A stretch of DNA of 64,000 bases from Voacanga thouarsii. Taxonomy: Eukaryota; Streptophyta; Magnoliopsida; Gentianales; Apocynaceae. Numbering within the stretch: position 1 is the stretch's first letter; every line of letters starts with the position of its first letter. This document shows, in pieces, positions 45,053 to 56,105 of this stretch. A program made the position numbers and the translations under genes. Under the pieces are notes generated by a model. That model was not told the origin of the DNA. It did no database searches and saw only the letters and a list, made by a program, of their open reading frames with translations. Where the stretch lies: assembly GCA_026120185.1 (NCBI GenBank), contig JANUWF010001726.1, forward strand, positions 1,446,501-1,510,500. Direction: 5' to 3'.

Positions 45053-45454
45053 AAATATGACCATGTATAAAAATTCAAGTATTGTAGACATCATGAGCTA
45101 TTAAACTCTCTTGTGAAGTGATTTAATCTATTTTCCATTTTGTTAGGAACCACAGATTCTTTTGATATTCTTTTCTAATTTAGGCACTCTACGGACTGCG
45201 CTTGTTAAGCTTAGTTCATGTAATAGCTTATAATTGACATGTCCCAACTTCTGATGCCACAATTCTACTTCATCTGCTTTAGCCATCATGCAAATATAGC
45301 TTTTAGTTATGCATATCTGATAACAAAATATCTAAAGTTCTATTTCTAGAGATAACATATTTTCCTGTTTTGTTAAATATAAAACACTTGTTCTTCTTAA
45401 AGTTAACATACATATTGTCATCACATAGTTGATTAATACATATCAAATTTGCCT
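45053..45454 (-). pseudogene. SIRE-2 gag-pre-integrase and integrase N-terminus
   Basis: On the minus strand ELWHQKLGHVNYKLLHEL (about 45232-45285) is the gag-pre-integrase/HHCC region, and EFLYMVIFGP ends at the COP-B insertion. The Asp of the first catalytic block is not clearly kept. Confidence 0.85.
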
Positions 45455-45721
45455 TCAAACCATCAACGTGAATGTTATGAGTTTAGGCATACTTTCAATG
45501 ATTAACATGCTATTTCTAACCACTTTATTTTTTGAACCATTTCCAAAAGTAATAGAACCACCTCTTTTGTGTTCATAATTAACAAAGATCTCATTTTTAC
45601 CTATCATATACTTAGAACAACCACTATCAAGGCACCAAACATCTTCTATGATAGTTTTTAGATAAACATGTACTACATGTTCTTTAAGATTTTTTTTTTT
45701 TTTTATCCATATGGATTTCAC
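45455..45721 (-). pseudogene. SIRE-2 protease
   Basis: The minus-strand frame of 88 codons contains WCLDSGCSKYMIGKNE, a copia protease active site with the catalytic Asp-Ser-Gly intact, and GGSITFGNGSKNKVV downstream. Stops flank it on both sides. Among the copia proteases in the window this is the only one with an intact triad. Confidence 0.9.
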
Positions 45722-47340
45722 CTTTGGTGCTTTATTTCTTTTGTCAAATTTAGGTTTGGCAACCTTCTGGCCATATTGAAGATCTTTAAATCTTTTGAAG
45801 CAATTTTTTCACCTGTGTCCTGCAAGATAGTAATAATTACAATAAATAGGAGATTTCTTAGGCTTAAGTTTGAATTTTTTTCAGTTATCTCTTCTTTTCA
45901 GCAATTGTCAAATTCTATTTTTCAACCTTATTAAACTCATTATAGCAAGTCTAGTTCTATCATGGAGATGTCCTCCGAAAGAAAGAACTTTATCCAACTT
46001 CTGATTGGTAGCTTCTAACTTCTGATTACTAATTTTCAAGCCTTCTTTACTTTGTTGAACTTAATGTTGAAGTTTTCAATATTTATTGTTATGAGCTATT
46101 TGTTTGTTGGAATCTTTGAACTTCCTTCTTTAGCTCATTGTTAAATTTTATAGCTTCAAGCTACTTTGAGTAAAACAATTCATATTCACTAACAAGTTTC
46201 ATGCTTCTTATCTTTATTGTCAGTGTTATTATCAAGATCACTATCTGAATTGCTATCTTCATAAATTGAACTCTTTTCATCAACAACATTAAATGCAACA
46301 ATACTCATCCAACCTTTATTGTCATCTCCTTTAGTGCTGTCAACATCAAGATATTCTTGATTTTCTTCACCATCATTCAGAATCGTGTTGTAATATTTGG
46401 TATTCAATTTTCTCAAAGTATTAGCACATTCAACCTAAATGTCTATAGCCACAGCATTCTCTACACTTAGGTCCTCTCAATCCACCTTTATTCTCTGAAG
46501 ATTTTTGCTCAGTATTATTCTTTTGTTGAAATTTAGGTTTCTTATTGAAATGCTTGTTAAACGACTTGTCTTTCTATTTTTGTCTCCTTGGTAGCTTATT
46601 AAACTATTTGTTCAAAGACCAACTTCATCATTTGAGCCCTTGTTATCATAGAAATTATCTTCAACTTTTAAGACTACTCTTTTCTCCTTGGATTTTGACC
46701 AAAAATGCATCTCATAGTTTGTAAAGATTCCATAAGTTCATCTAACCATAACTTTGACATGTGTCCTTACATTCTTCTATAGAATCTACTTTAGCATCAA
46801 ATCAAAATTGCAAAGATCTTAATGTCTTATCTACCAACTTTTCTTTAGAATATCTTTCACTAATTTAAAAAGTATGATTCTTTAACTTACTATTGAATAC
46901 AACAATAGTTTCATGGTTATCCATCTTTAACTCCTCAAACTGTAGCATTAGCATGTGTAATTTTGATATTCTATTAGTATTTGTACATTCATACACAGTT
47001 TGTAGTGCATTACATGCATTTTTTATAGAACCACACGCTGAAATCAATTTGAATTGACTAAGATTAATAGCAGTAAAGATAGTATTTAATGCTTTGTCGT
47101 TTGCATTGTCTAGACGTCATTTAATATCAGTCCATTGATTTATTGGTTTTGATTCTTCTACTCCAATGCTAGTATTCACTACTATGAGAGGTTTCCATCT
47201 TTATTCAACAGCTTGTTAGGTAATATTCTCAAGATTTTTTAATGAAAATTCTCATTTTGATCTTCCAATATGCATAGTTTGCATTCTTTAGCAATGAGGG
47301 TTGAATTCCACCATTCCAAATAGTTGTTTTAAATCAACTT
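45722..47340 (-). pseudogene. SIRE-2 gag
   Basis: On the minus strand NACNALQTVYECTNTNRISK and QFEELKMDNHETIVVFNSK (46865-47047) match the copia UBN2-type gag domain. A zinc knuckle CxxCxxxxHxxxxC is readable as CRECCGYRHLG-stop-MC near 46432-46475. It is followed by the acidic SIRE-type linker rich in Asp/Ser/Asn at 46189-46416. Frame breaks separate these parts. Confidence 0.85.
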
Positions 47341-47385
47341 TTAAGATCTCACCTACTAAATTAATAGCAATTCCAACACGATAAA

Positions 47386-47399
47386 CCACTCTGATACTA
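47386..47399 (-). promoter_or_regulatory. SIRE-2 primer-binding site
   Basis: Read on the minus strand it is TAGTATCAGAGTGG, matching the copia initiator-Met site TGGTATCAGAG with one change. It lies two bases beyond the LTR end. Confidence 0.75.
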
Positions 47400-47401
47400 G
47401 T

Positions 47402-48223
47402 TGTGTGCTTTAGTTTGTCAATGTACTATTAATGTAGCTTTGGTTTTACAAACAGAAATAAAAAGTTTAACACACTACAAATTGTAAACGTAGTTCAGCT
47501 AGAACAAGTATACATCTGCGGGGCCTGACTCAATGAAAAGGATCCACTAAAATTTTAACAAAAGTTATAATACTACACTTATTTTAATCAGCTAGTGATT
47601 TTTAATAAATTCTAATAAAATACCATGCCAGTATTCTTTGTATCAAACTTCTTAAAGACTTTTGTTGGACCCAACTTCTTGGATTGAACTCTCTTCAATC
47701 TTTTGTTACTGTAGCACAGAAGTACTTTGTTGACACCAAAAAACCTTTCCATTAGAAAGGCAGTTTAGTTGAAGAAAATCGATTCAAATTCTTCTCAATG
47801 ATACATTGTTAAAGCAATAATAACTTAAATCAATAAGCATATATTTGCAATAAAAACCAGCAAACTTATTGAATGTATATGCTTTAAAAATACATAGAAT
47901 ATTTTGTGAATTCTCTCTTTATTGCATAGCCTTCTTTACTGAATAAACACTTTCAATCTCTTTAATATCTCACACCCTTTCTCTGAGATTCTTGGGCTTG
48001 ATTATATAGATGTTAGCAATAGAGTACTTAATTCCTTATTGAATTAAGAGGCTGCTAAAAAGATACGTTTGAAGTTTCCTAATTGTTGCATTTTCAATTC
48101 AATCAGGATTCCATGTCTTCATAAAATAATCTTCAGAATACCCTTGCCAAGATCTTTCTTAGATCTTCTAGAATCCTTCTCGTAATCCAATGTGAGTACT
48201 CCTTGCATCAAACATTGCCAACA
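47402..48223 (-). repeat. SIRE-2 5' LTR (left-facing)
   Basis: On the minus strand it starts TGTTGGCAATGTTTGATGC and ends AAAGCACACA (about 822 bp), next to the primer site. A TATA-like CTATATAAT is at 48001-48009. No partner LTR is in the window, so the outer end is set by the TG start and by similarity to SIRE-type starts. Confidence 0.65.
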
Positions 48224-48481
48224 TCCAGTTTTCAAAAACAAACCTTAAGCATTGTCAAGGAATTTTGTCAATTTCCTTAATAGTTTATTTAGGGAAGATG
48301 CATTTATTGAAAAGCAACCATTTGGCTAATTGATTTTTCATCCACATTTTTACCATTTTTGCCGATTCATCACTCTACTCTCACGATTTTTTTTGGAGAA
48401 GAGTACTCGAGATCTGGCTTTCTTGTAAGGAAGTCTGTTGATGTTGTGGAATGTGCTGGCCAGTATTGATTTTGAATATCA
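48224..48481. other. Short unassigned stretch between SIRE-2 LTR and gypsy LTR
   Basis: No feature is seen here. It may be the target sequence into which both elements inserted. Confidence 0.4.
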
Positions 48482-48958
48482 TGTGTGAGGGTGAATTGGA
48501 AAAAATTATCAACAAGGGCCACAAGTAAATCAAGTTTTAAAATAAAATGCTAACTCTTAAGACCACATACTATAAGGCAAGTATACCCATCATATAACAT
48601 AGGAAATAATAAGTATTGAATCTATAGGAACTTTAGCAATTACCACTACTTTATTCTCATCTCATTGTTTAGTCAATTGAATAAAAATATAAAGTAATTA
48701 AAATACTAGAGTAGAGAGTATACCAAGTCTACACATGAAAATTCATATGGGTCATCAAGAAACAAGGAGAAAAATGCATGCAAAAGTAGAGATGCCCTAA
48801 TTCCAACTCAAGAAAATAATTGCCCTTCAATCCTAGAATCGGTAGAGGGTTTCCTATTGTAAATCTCACTATCTCTTGAGGTATGACAATTTAAAACCCA
48901 AATTAATTAATCAACATCTCTATCAAACCAATATATCTAAAGAATCATAAAAATTAAC

Positions 48959-48969
48959 TTAATTACCAA
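48959..48969. repeat. TSD of RTE LINE, left
   Basis: TTAATTACCAA matches TTAATTATCAA at 50460-50470 with one change. The other LTR copy (near 28155) has a single TTTTAATTACCAAG at the same place. Confidence 0.75.
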
Positions 48970-50459
48970 TGATACCGGGCAACAACAACAACTACGTACC
49001 AAGGAAACTTGAAGTCGCCTACATAAACCAATTCAAGACTACGTATGGTCATTCACATGAATCCTCTCCATTCGCTTCTTTCTATCTATTATCACACTCT
49101 TATCTAAATCTAATAGAAACATATCTCTTCTAATCACCTCCATCCATATCTTCTTAGCCCTACCTTTATTTCAGCCCAACCTATCTTGCATCTATCCCTC
49201 AATTCTCCTAATAGGGGTATCTCTCGGTCTTCTTTATATATATCCAAACCCCAAGCAAGTAGTTTTTCTCATATTATTTTCAATGGATGCCACTCCTACT
49301 TCTTCCCGAATGATCTTGTTCCTTATTTTGTCCTTTCTAATATGCCCATACATCTATCTTAACATACGTATCTCAATTACCTTCATATGACACATTTTAA
49401 TTACTTAACATTCCATATCATATAGCAAAACAAGTCTTACGACTGTTCTATAAAACTTTCTCTTTAGGCTTAAAAGTATATTATGATCGCACAGAATACC
49501 AATTACACTTCTCCATTTCAACCACCAGCCTTAACTCGGTGCGCGACGTTGACAATAAGTTCTCTATATTTCTGAATAATAGATTCTAGATATCAAAAGT
49601 AGTCATCCACTAGAAGATTTTTGCCATCCAAAACTACACTCTAATGTGTATTTCTACTAGTACTGAACTTGCCTTCTACATACTCAGTTTTACTTCTACT
49701 GATTCTAAAGCCTTTACATTCTAATATCTGTCATCACAACTCTATTTTAGCATTCACAACAGCTCTAATCTAATCAATTAAAATAATATTATTAGCAACA
49801 ATATACACTATGGTACAACCTCTTGTATAGTATAAGTCAACTCATCGATAATGATCGTGAAGAGGAAAGGACTAAGTACTTATCCTTAATAAACTTTGAA
49901 AGTATAGGAAACTCTATAGTCACTATGGTGCAGTTTCTTATACTTGTACATGCTCCATCATACATATCTTTAATGAGGACAACATACTTCTGCGATACAT
50001 CTTTTTTTACCAACATCTACCAAAGTACTTCTTTAAGCACCTTATCATAGGTTTTTTCCAGATCAATAAACACCATATATAAATCCTTCTTTATTTTTCT
50101 ATAATATTCAATCATCTATCATAATAAATGAATTACCTTTCTAGTAAAACGCTCAGACATAAAATCAAACTGATTATCTAAAATCTTTACAATCTTTCTT
50201 AACCTGTGTTCAATCACTCCCTTCCAAAGCTTCATAGTATGCCTTATGAATTTGATCCCAGATAATTGGCACAGTCTTAAACATCCCCTTTATTCTTATA
50301 CAAAGGGATCAAAGTACTTTTTTTCACTCTGTAAACATCTTATTAACTTTGTACATCTTGTTAAACAGACTCGTTAACCACGCAATATCTATCTCTCCTA
50401 AACACTTTCAAACCTCAATCGGTATATCATCCCTAGCTCTACACAATTTCATCATCCCT
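48970..50459 (-). mobile_element. 5'-truncated RTE-type LINE (non-LTR retrotransposon)
   Basis: On the minus strand the first part shows GMMKLCRARDDIPIEVWKCL-like RT entry, with a stop at the Trp. The end shows EIRMLRWMYGHIRKDKIRN and IIREEVGVASIEN, the well-known C-terminal block of plant RTE elements (recalled). The 3' end has (TTG)n repeats, seen as CAACAACAACAAC at 48980-48992. Only the RT and C-terminal part remain, with many stops. An imperfect 11-bp duplication, TTAATTACCAA / TTAATTATCAA, flanks it. LINEs move by target-primed reverse transcription, and 5' truncation is usual. Confidence 0.85.
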
Positions 50460-50470
50460 TTAATTATCAA
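50460..50470. repeat. TSD of RTE LINE, right
   Basis: This is the partner of 48959-48969. Confidence 0.75.
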
Positions 50471-51408
50471 GTTCGATTCCTTAACCTCTCTCTTATGTCA
50501 ATTAAAGAAAAATAAACATTGAATCAATAAATTAGGTGTTCAACTCCTAACCCCATCTATCAAAATTATTAGAAAAGAATAAATTAATTGAACAAATCAA
50601 TCAATCCTCAAAAAATTAATCCAACATAACAATACCCAAGTAATCAAACACAATAAATTGAAATTTAATAGATCATAAGAGAAAATCCAATCCAAGACAT
50701 GAAATTAGGGTTTACCCCACAATTACAATTCACAATCATATTTAGAATCCATATTAATAAAGTCATATTACAAAGAATAGAAAAGAAAGCACTCATAGAC
50801 AAGCCATCTTCCTCTTTCTTCCTTTGGATCTCTTTGATCAACTCTTCTTCTATCTTTCTTGATTGCCTTGATCCTCCTTTTCTTTATGTTTCCTCAAGAT
50901 CTCAGTTTTCTAAGGTCTTCTATTGCCCAAGAACTTGTTTGTAGGGTTTATAATAGGGTATTTATAGTTTTTCCTCTTTTATGACGTAGAAATTCGTGAA
51001 TAAAGGTTTTCTGCTTTAATAGGCGGTCTTGTGTAGCATGAGTTGGGCAGCCCTGCCTTCTTAATTTTTTTTGTTGATCGGTACTAGGTGGCACCGCTTG
51101 GGTTATCTCAAGAGGCTTGGACTACTTCTAAAAGCTTTGTTGAAATTTTACCTTGTTTTGCTCTTGAAATTCTGAAGATGGGCGGTCCTGCCTAGGATGA
51201 ACTAGATAGCACTATTTGGTCCTTGTAGCCTTGGGTTTTTTTAGCTTTTTCCTCTCTCTTTTCATATTATTTTTTCCCATATAATCCTTCAATCAATTCT
51301 TACACAAAATAAGGTAAAAAAGAAGAGGTGAGTAATTATCTAAACCAAATTTCATAACAAATAGAGTGCAAATGATATAGAAAATATAGATATGACGAGC
51401 ACTCATCA

Positions 51409-52778
51409 ATTTTTCACCTCCTTTTAATATAATAAAAGGCGGTTATCAATAAGAATAATATGAAGGACATCGACAACTAAACCCCCAAGAAGCTTATCAG
51501 TTGTGCAATACTCTATAATCTACTATATTACTACCGCCTTTTGATTTGGTAAATACATTATCTTTTACTTGAATCCATTTGAAACTTATTGTTATTCCAT
51601 TTGTTCACTATGTGCAACATTATTTATTTGCGCTTTTGGGGTGTTTAGGACAATCAAATAAACATTCAAAGAAATAATTCGAAGTACCTTTACTTCTATT
51701 TTCTCTCAACACAATCAATTCTACTAGAAGCTATCATCACTTGATTTGTTGTTGTGCAATTTCTTGGTGACCTTTATGTTGAAAAGGTGATTACAAGAAA
51801 TTTATTTCAATTAGAAAGAAATTTATCTTTGGGATTAGCCTTTGCATGATTGGTTAATCTTTTTGTTGTTCAAGAATTATGATCTGATCAATATAGATCT
51901 ATCTGTTTGGACTCCTTTTGATGAATACTTCTATTCATTTTTCCCCATTTATTTTTTAGGCTTTTTAAGGTAGTGCAAAAAGGCCTATTTATTATCATTG
52001 GGATTTTGGAATTCTCAAGCAAAAGCTTAAGAAATCAAAGCGACTGGATTGCAAAAGCACTGTAAGTTTCTAGGATATGGAATTTTTAGTAGTTGAGTAA
52101 AATACTTAGAAGTACAAAAAGACAACATTGTTTTTGTTATTGGTACCTTTATAACTTTGTCATTGTTTAACATAGAATATGCATGACATTCTAGTCCACA
52201 ATTACTTATAGACTTTGTCCCCTTTTCTGTGTATTATTTAGGTATTCAAAAATATGATTGAGAATTTCAATTGATCAAATTACTTGTTACCATTAGTTTG
52301 TATAATTAATTAATTAAATTTATTCTCATTTCAGAATAAGAATAATACTAAAAGTCCTAATGTCGGATATAACTTGTGTATGTTAAATGTGAAAATATGG
52401 AGACATTGATTTTGCTCGTTTTGTGAAAAATGAAAATAAAAAAATTTATGGTGTCTGTATTAGCAAGACCACCATAAAGTGTTTGAAGTGGATCATTGGT
52501 GGCGTTGACTGTTAAGATGATGGAGATTTTTTTAACACAAATTGTATTGTGTTCAGTGATTTTCCTTTTTCACTACTTATTTCCTAGATTTTTTTTTCTT
52601 GCTTTTTATAATAAATTGTCTTTTTGATGCTACACCTAGAAAAGTTAGAGGCGGCGTAGATAGAGATGACCATCCACCTGAACTAATTTGCTTTTTAAGT
52701 ACATTGGCTAGTGTGGTGAGTGTTTATTCTTGAATTTAGTATTTTTTGCATTTTAATTCATTTCAATTTCTTATTGAA
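51409..52778. other. Unassigned DNA, no gene recognised
   Basis: A stretch at 52010-52075 has an exon-like look ending in CACTGTAAGT, but it cannot be tied to a longer frame or a known family. A second short coding-like stretch is near 52630-52690. Nothing else is supported. Confidence 0.4.
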
Positions 52779-52786
52779 CCTCTGAG
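52779..52786. repeat. 8-bp TSD of hAT MITE, left (CCTCTGAG)
   Basis: CCTCTGAG is repeated exactly at 53293-53300. Confidence 0.9.
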
Positions 52787-53292
52787 TAATGTTTTCAAAA
52801 TCAGACTGGACATCAAGCCAAAAAATTTATTGATTTACAGTTCAATGATCCAATTATAATTGGACCATAATTAAATCGTAATTAAAACAATAATATTATA
52901 ATTTAAAATTTAAATATATAATTATTTTAAATAACAAAATTGATCAATAATATAGTACAATTCAAGTTTATAGGGGCATAAACAATAAAATTGGGAGAAA
53001 ATTATGATATTTTTCCTATTACTATGGACAATTTAGTCTATTTGTGTAACTTATTTCTTTTCTATGAATATATTATTTTATCCAGCACAGAGAAAGAAAG
53101 AGAACAACTTAATTTGGTTGGATCAATCAATTCAACGATTTTTCGATTGGATCGATTGGTTCCAAACGGTTTGAACAAAATAGAACGGTTTTGGAGAAAA
53201 ACAGTTTAAAGTAAATGATCAAACCAGTTTGAAGACCGGTTTATGGTCCAATCGGTCCGACTGGCCGATTTGGTTTGGTCCAAAAAACCATG
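52787..53292. mobile_element. 506-bp hAT-type MITE
   Basis: The element is bounded by a perfect 8-bp duplication, the length typical of hAT transposition. Its ends read TAATGTTTTCAAAATCAG and, inverted, CATGGTTTTTTGGACC, a weak inverted repeat around GTTTT. Inside are many AACCGGT/GGTTxGAxC-like phrases, as seen in the AACCGG-rich plant hAT MITEs. There is no transposase, so it would have moved in trans. Confidence 0.85.
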
Positions 53293-53300
53293 CCTCTGAG
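53293..53300. repeat. 8-bp TSD of hAT MITE, right (CCTCTGAG)
   Basis: This is the partner of 52779-52786. Confidence 0.9.
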
Positions 53301-53661
53301 AAGATTTAGTGGGAATCTTCTATGTCATCTATATTTTATTCTCCACTTACCATACGGGGGATTAAGAAAAATAATTGAATTGGTTGCAATTCTTCATATA
53401 CATATCCCTCTCCCATTTGAATTTGATATACTCACGATTGGTTATTCTTTTATGAAAGTGGGATGGCTTCCACTTTAGTTGCAATAACAACTAGAGTAGA
53501 ACAGTAACATAAATCTAAAGAGAGCATTCATACTAAGGATTTTTCATACCCAAATTCTTAGGATTATGAACAAGATTTTAAACGACTAAATGATAAAACT
53601 TCTCTAATTATTAAGGCAAACTTTTCTAGCACTCTATTATTGGTCACAAAAGAGTTAGCTC
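53301..53661. other. Unassigned flank
   Basis: A short open frame (53275-53478) spans the MITE end and has no recognisable family. Nothing else is seen. Confidence 0.4.
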
Positions 53662-55363
53662 TGTTAGTATTATGCCCTAGAGGCAATCATTTGTACATTG
53701 TATATGACACATTTTATTTTAATAAAAGGCATTATTTATCTTACAGTTTCTTTTGTTTACTTTTTAAGTAATATAACTGTTCGATAAAGTCCCTAGTACA
53801 ACACTGTGTTAAGGAAATCATGATAGAGATCATGATATGAGATTCCTACTACACTGTATAATGTTAGTACTTTAGTATTAATGAGACAGGACATCATGAA
53901 TGCGTTAAAACCAGCATGTGTTAGACTTCTTGATTTGATCAGGCGGTGGTTCTCATATCCGTGAGTATTGAGATACTCAAAATTAACACATGGATGCTTG
54001 TTAATGGAATAAGTTCATTGGATGACCTAACTTTGAGATAATCACATGGATAACTATTAGTGCCAGTGATATAATCTTAATATAGCAAACGTGCAAGTAT
54101 TCTTAGATTTGAGATCTCCAAGATACTTTGTTTGCTGAGCATTGTACTTTGATTCCAATCTCTGGAGCTCGATCGAGGGCCGCCTATGGGATGGATATTA
54201 GGTACATTGTGAGGTAAACGAAAGTAGTTAAGAGGGTCAATAAAGGATTCACCACTCCTAATAGTAGGGGCGAATATCTCACGGCCACTTGTAGGAATTA
54301 CTACTCGAAAAGTCCTTAGCCAAGGCGATTATGTATTGGAAATAGTTTCAATTGATACACATCTAGAGTAGTGGGTTCCTGGTACAAGTATTATTGTATT
54401 CGGGCCAGAATTAATTCTGGAGGGAATTGGCACTAATTCCGTACTCCAAACCGAATGAGATATTGTATGGTAAAATGAGTTAATTGCACTGTAGTTTGTT
54501 ATTGAAGGGTTCATGTCAAGCCGCTTGACTTCCTAGACTCTTAAGTGGTCATGATGTGTTGCTAGATACCGTTCATGATCTGGGAATATGAGTTTATTAA
54601 TTGATGAATTAATAAACCAATCCTGATTAGAATTAATATGATTAATTCTAATTAATTATGAATTATTAATCTCAAAAATGTTTGGATTAATTCATGTTCT
54701 CTACCAATTGACTAGAAAACCTAATAGGTCACACACAATAGAGGATTATATACTCAAGATGTTATTTGATAACATAGTGGGGTTAATTGAGAGAAAGAGA
54801 AGTTGTTATGAACAAAATATAATTAGTTATAATTTATGGTCCAAATTGTAATTGTAAGAACTTGATATTTCCAATTACAATTAGGGAATTCTAATAGGAT
54901 TAGAATTCTCAATTTTGGTAGGGGATTTTCATGTAACATATAGATGAAACACACAAAAACCCTAGCTAAGGCGTGACACCAAAAAAACCCAACACACGAA
55001 ATCCTTCTCTCCTCTCTCTCTCTTGATTGTTCTTGTGTAACAACCCTAGCCGCCATCTTTTTCTGCTAGTACAAGAAATTTTGGTGCTTGAGTATTCCTC
55101 TGTGTGGATTACTATTAGAGATAATCACACACTATGATTATAGTGGTTAGACGTTCAACTCTCGTGAAGTTGGATCAAGAGGATTGCTAGATCGCGTCTC
55201 GACTTGAAGAAGAAATTTTTGTTCTTCGGACGATCAAAGAAAGGTGAAAGCTATTACCTTTGTTATCTTTATGTCTTGTTTTCCACACATATGTGGGTCT
55301 TGGGATGGTATCTCATTTTATTTTTCGCTGCCCGTATACAATATGCGTGTGAGATATCCAACA
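53662..55363 (+). repeat. COP-D 5' LTR
   Basis: The LTR is 1702 bp, from TGTTAGTATTATGCC to ATATCCAACA, directly followed by the primer site. Its last 1.04 kb is repeated at 56106-57166. Confidence 0.92.
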
Positions 55364-55364
55364 G

Positions 55365-55376
55365 TGGTATCAGAGA
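55365..55376 (+). promoter_or_regulatory. COP-D primer-binding site
   Basis: TGGTATCAGAGA lies one base after the LTR end and matches the initiator-Met tRNA site at 11 of 12 bases. Confidence 0.9.
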
Positions 55377-56105
55377 AATGCTATATGTAGTTTACGGACA
55401 TTGTTTTGGCATGAAAAACTGTTTTCATGTATTCGTGTTTATCTTTGTTTGCTGTGAAAATTATTTTCACTCAAGTCGAAATTGTTTCGAGCATAATGGG
55501 TTGGGTCCGTAGCACAATATAATTGTGTAAAAGTTACAGCATATTTCGAAAGATGCTTTCTTTATGTGCTGAAAATTTTCTGCAGAAAAATGTTTTCTTG
55601 AAAACATGTTGATTGCCTTCCGTTTCATCTTGCGAATTTGATTTTCTATTTTGTTTTGTTTAAACTAACAAATTAGTTGTTGTTTTGAGCTTCAAGATAG
55701 AAAATACTGCTGAGAATTGTTCTTACTGAAAATTTGCACAAGAAGAAGGCACCAGAAATTGTTTTTGGAAAATTTTCAACATCACCACCATTGTTCCCGA
55801 CTACAGCCGGCGCCAGTTCCGTACTGTTTCGCGAACATCCGGAAATCGTTTCTGGAAATTTTTTTCTTTAAAATCAGAACGCAGTCGGCGCCGGCTCTGG
55901 CTTCCAAATCAGTACCGGTTCAGCTCTGTTTGCGACGTTCCAGCTATTTGAAAAAAAAAAATCCTGAAATAGAATTTTAAAAGGGAAAAATCTCATTTGA
56001 TGAGAAGTAGTAAAATAAAAAAATTTTCAAGGGAGCGCTGCCCCCCTGACCCCTGCCCGCTGATCGATAAGCGGGATCGCCGTTTTCGTTGCCAAAGACG
56101 GGACC
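55377..56105 (+). other. COP-D remaining leader, deletion junction at right
   Basis: This is non-coding with poly-A/T runs and two GC-rich phrases around GCCGGCGCC (about 55807) and TCGGCGCCGGC (about 55884). Its end, GGGAGCGCTGCCCCCC onwards, is unlike the LTR. The junction with LTR sequence is at about 56100-56110, where AAGCGATT occurs on both sides of the break. Confidence 0.75.

Larger units (their letters stand above)
24660..48223 (-). mobile_element. SIRE-2: minus-strand SIRE-type Ty1/copia element broken by nested insertions
   Basis: Reading leftwards from 48223 the order is LTR, primer site, gag, zinc knuckle, protease, integrase, RT, RNase H and a tail of uncertain content. The coding line is resumed across COP-B (31977-45047), a hAT-like MITE, a gypsy LTR and a gypsy solo LTR. 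Integrase LFGP/GGKRYVFVCVDDYS and RNase H blocks are SIRE-like by recall. The expected 3' LTR was not found at the left, so the left end (about 24660) is uncertain. Confidence 0.8.
48482..51408 (-). repeat. Ty3/gypsy LTR split by a LINE
   Basis: On the minus strand it starts TGATGAGTGCTCGTCATATC and ends near CCTCACACA. It is related along its length to the LTR at 27584-29132. Without the LINE (48970-50459 plus one duplication copy) it is about 1.43 kb. A TATA-like TATAAATACCC is near 50960. No clean 5-bp duplication was seen at its ends. Confidence 0.75.

Noticed and set aside
52010..52080. Exon-like stretch ending in a GTAAGT donor-like site
   Set aside because: No second exon, longer frame or known protein could be tied to it.
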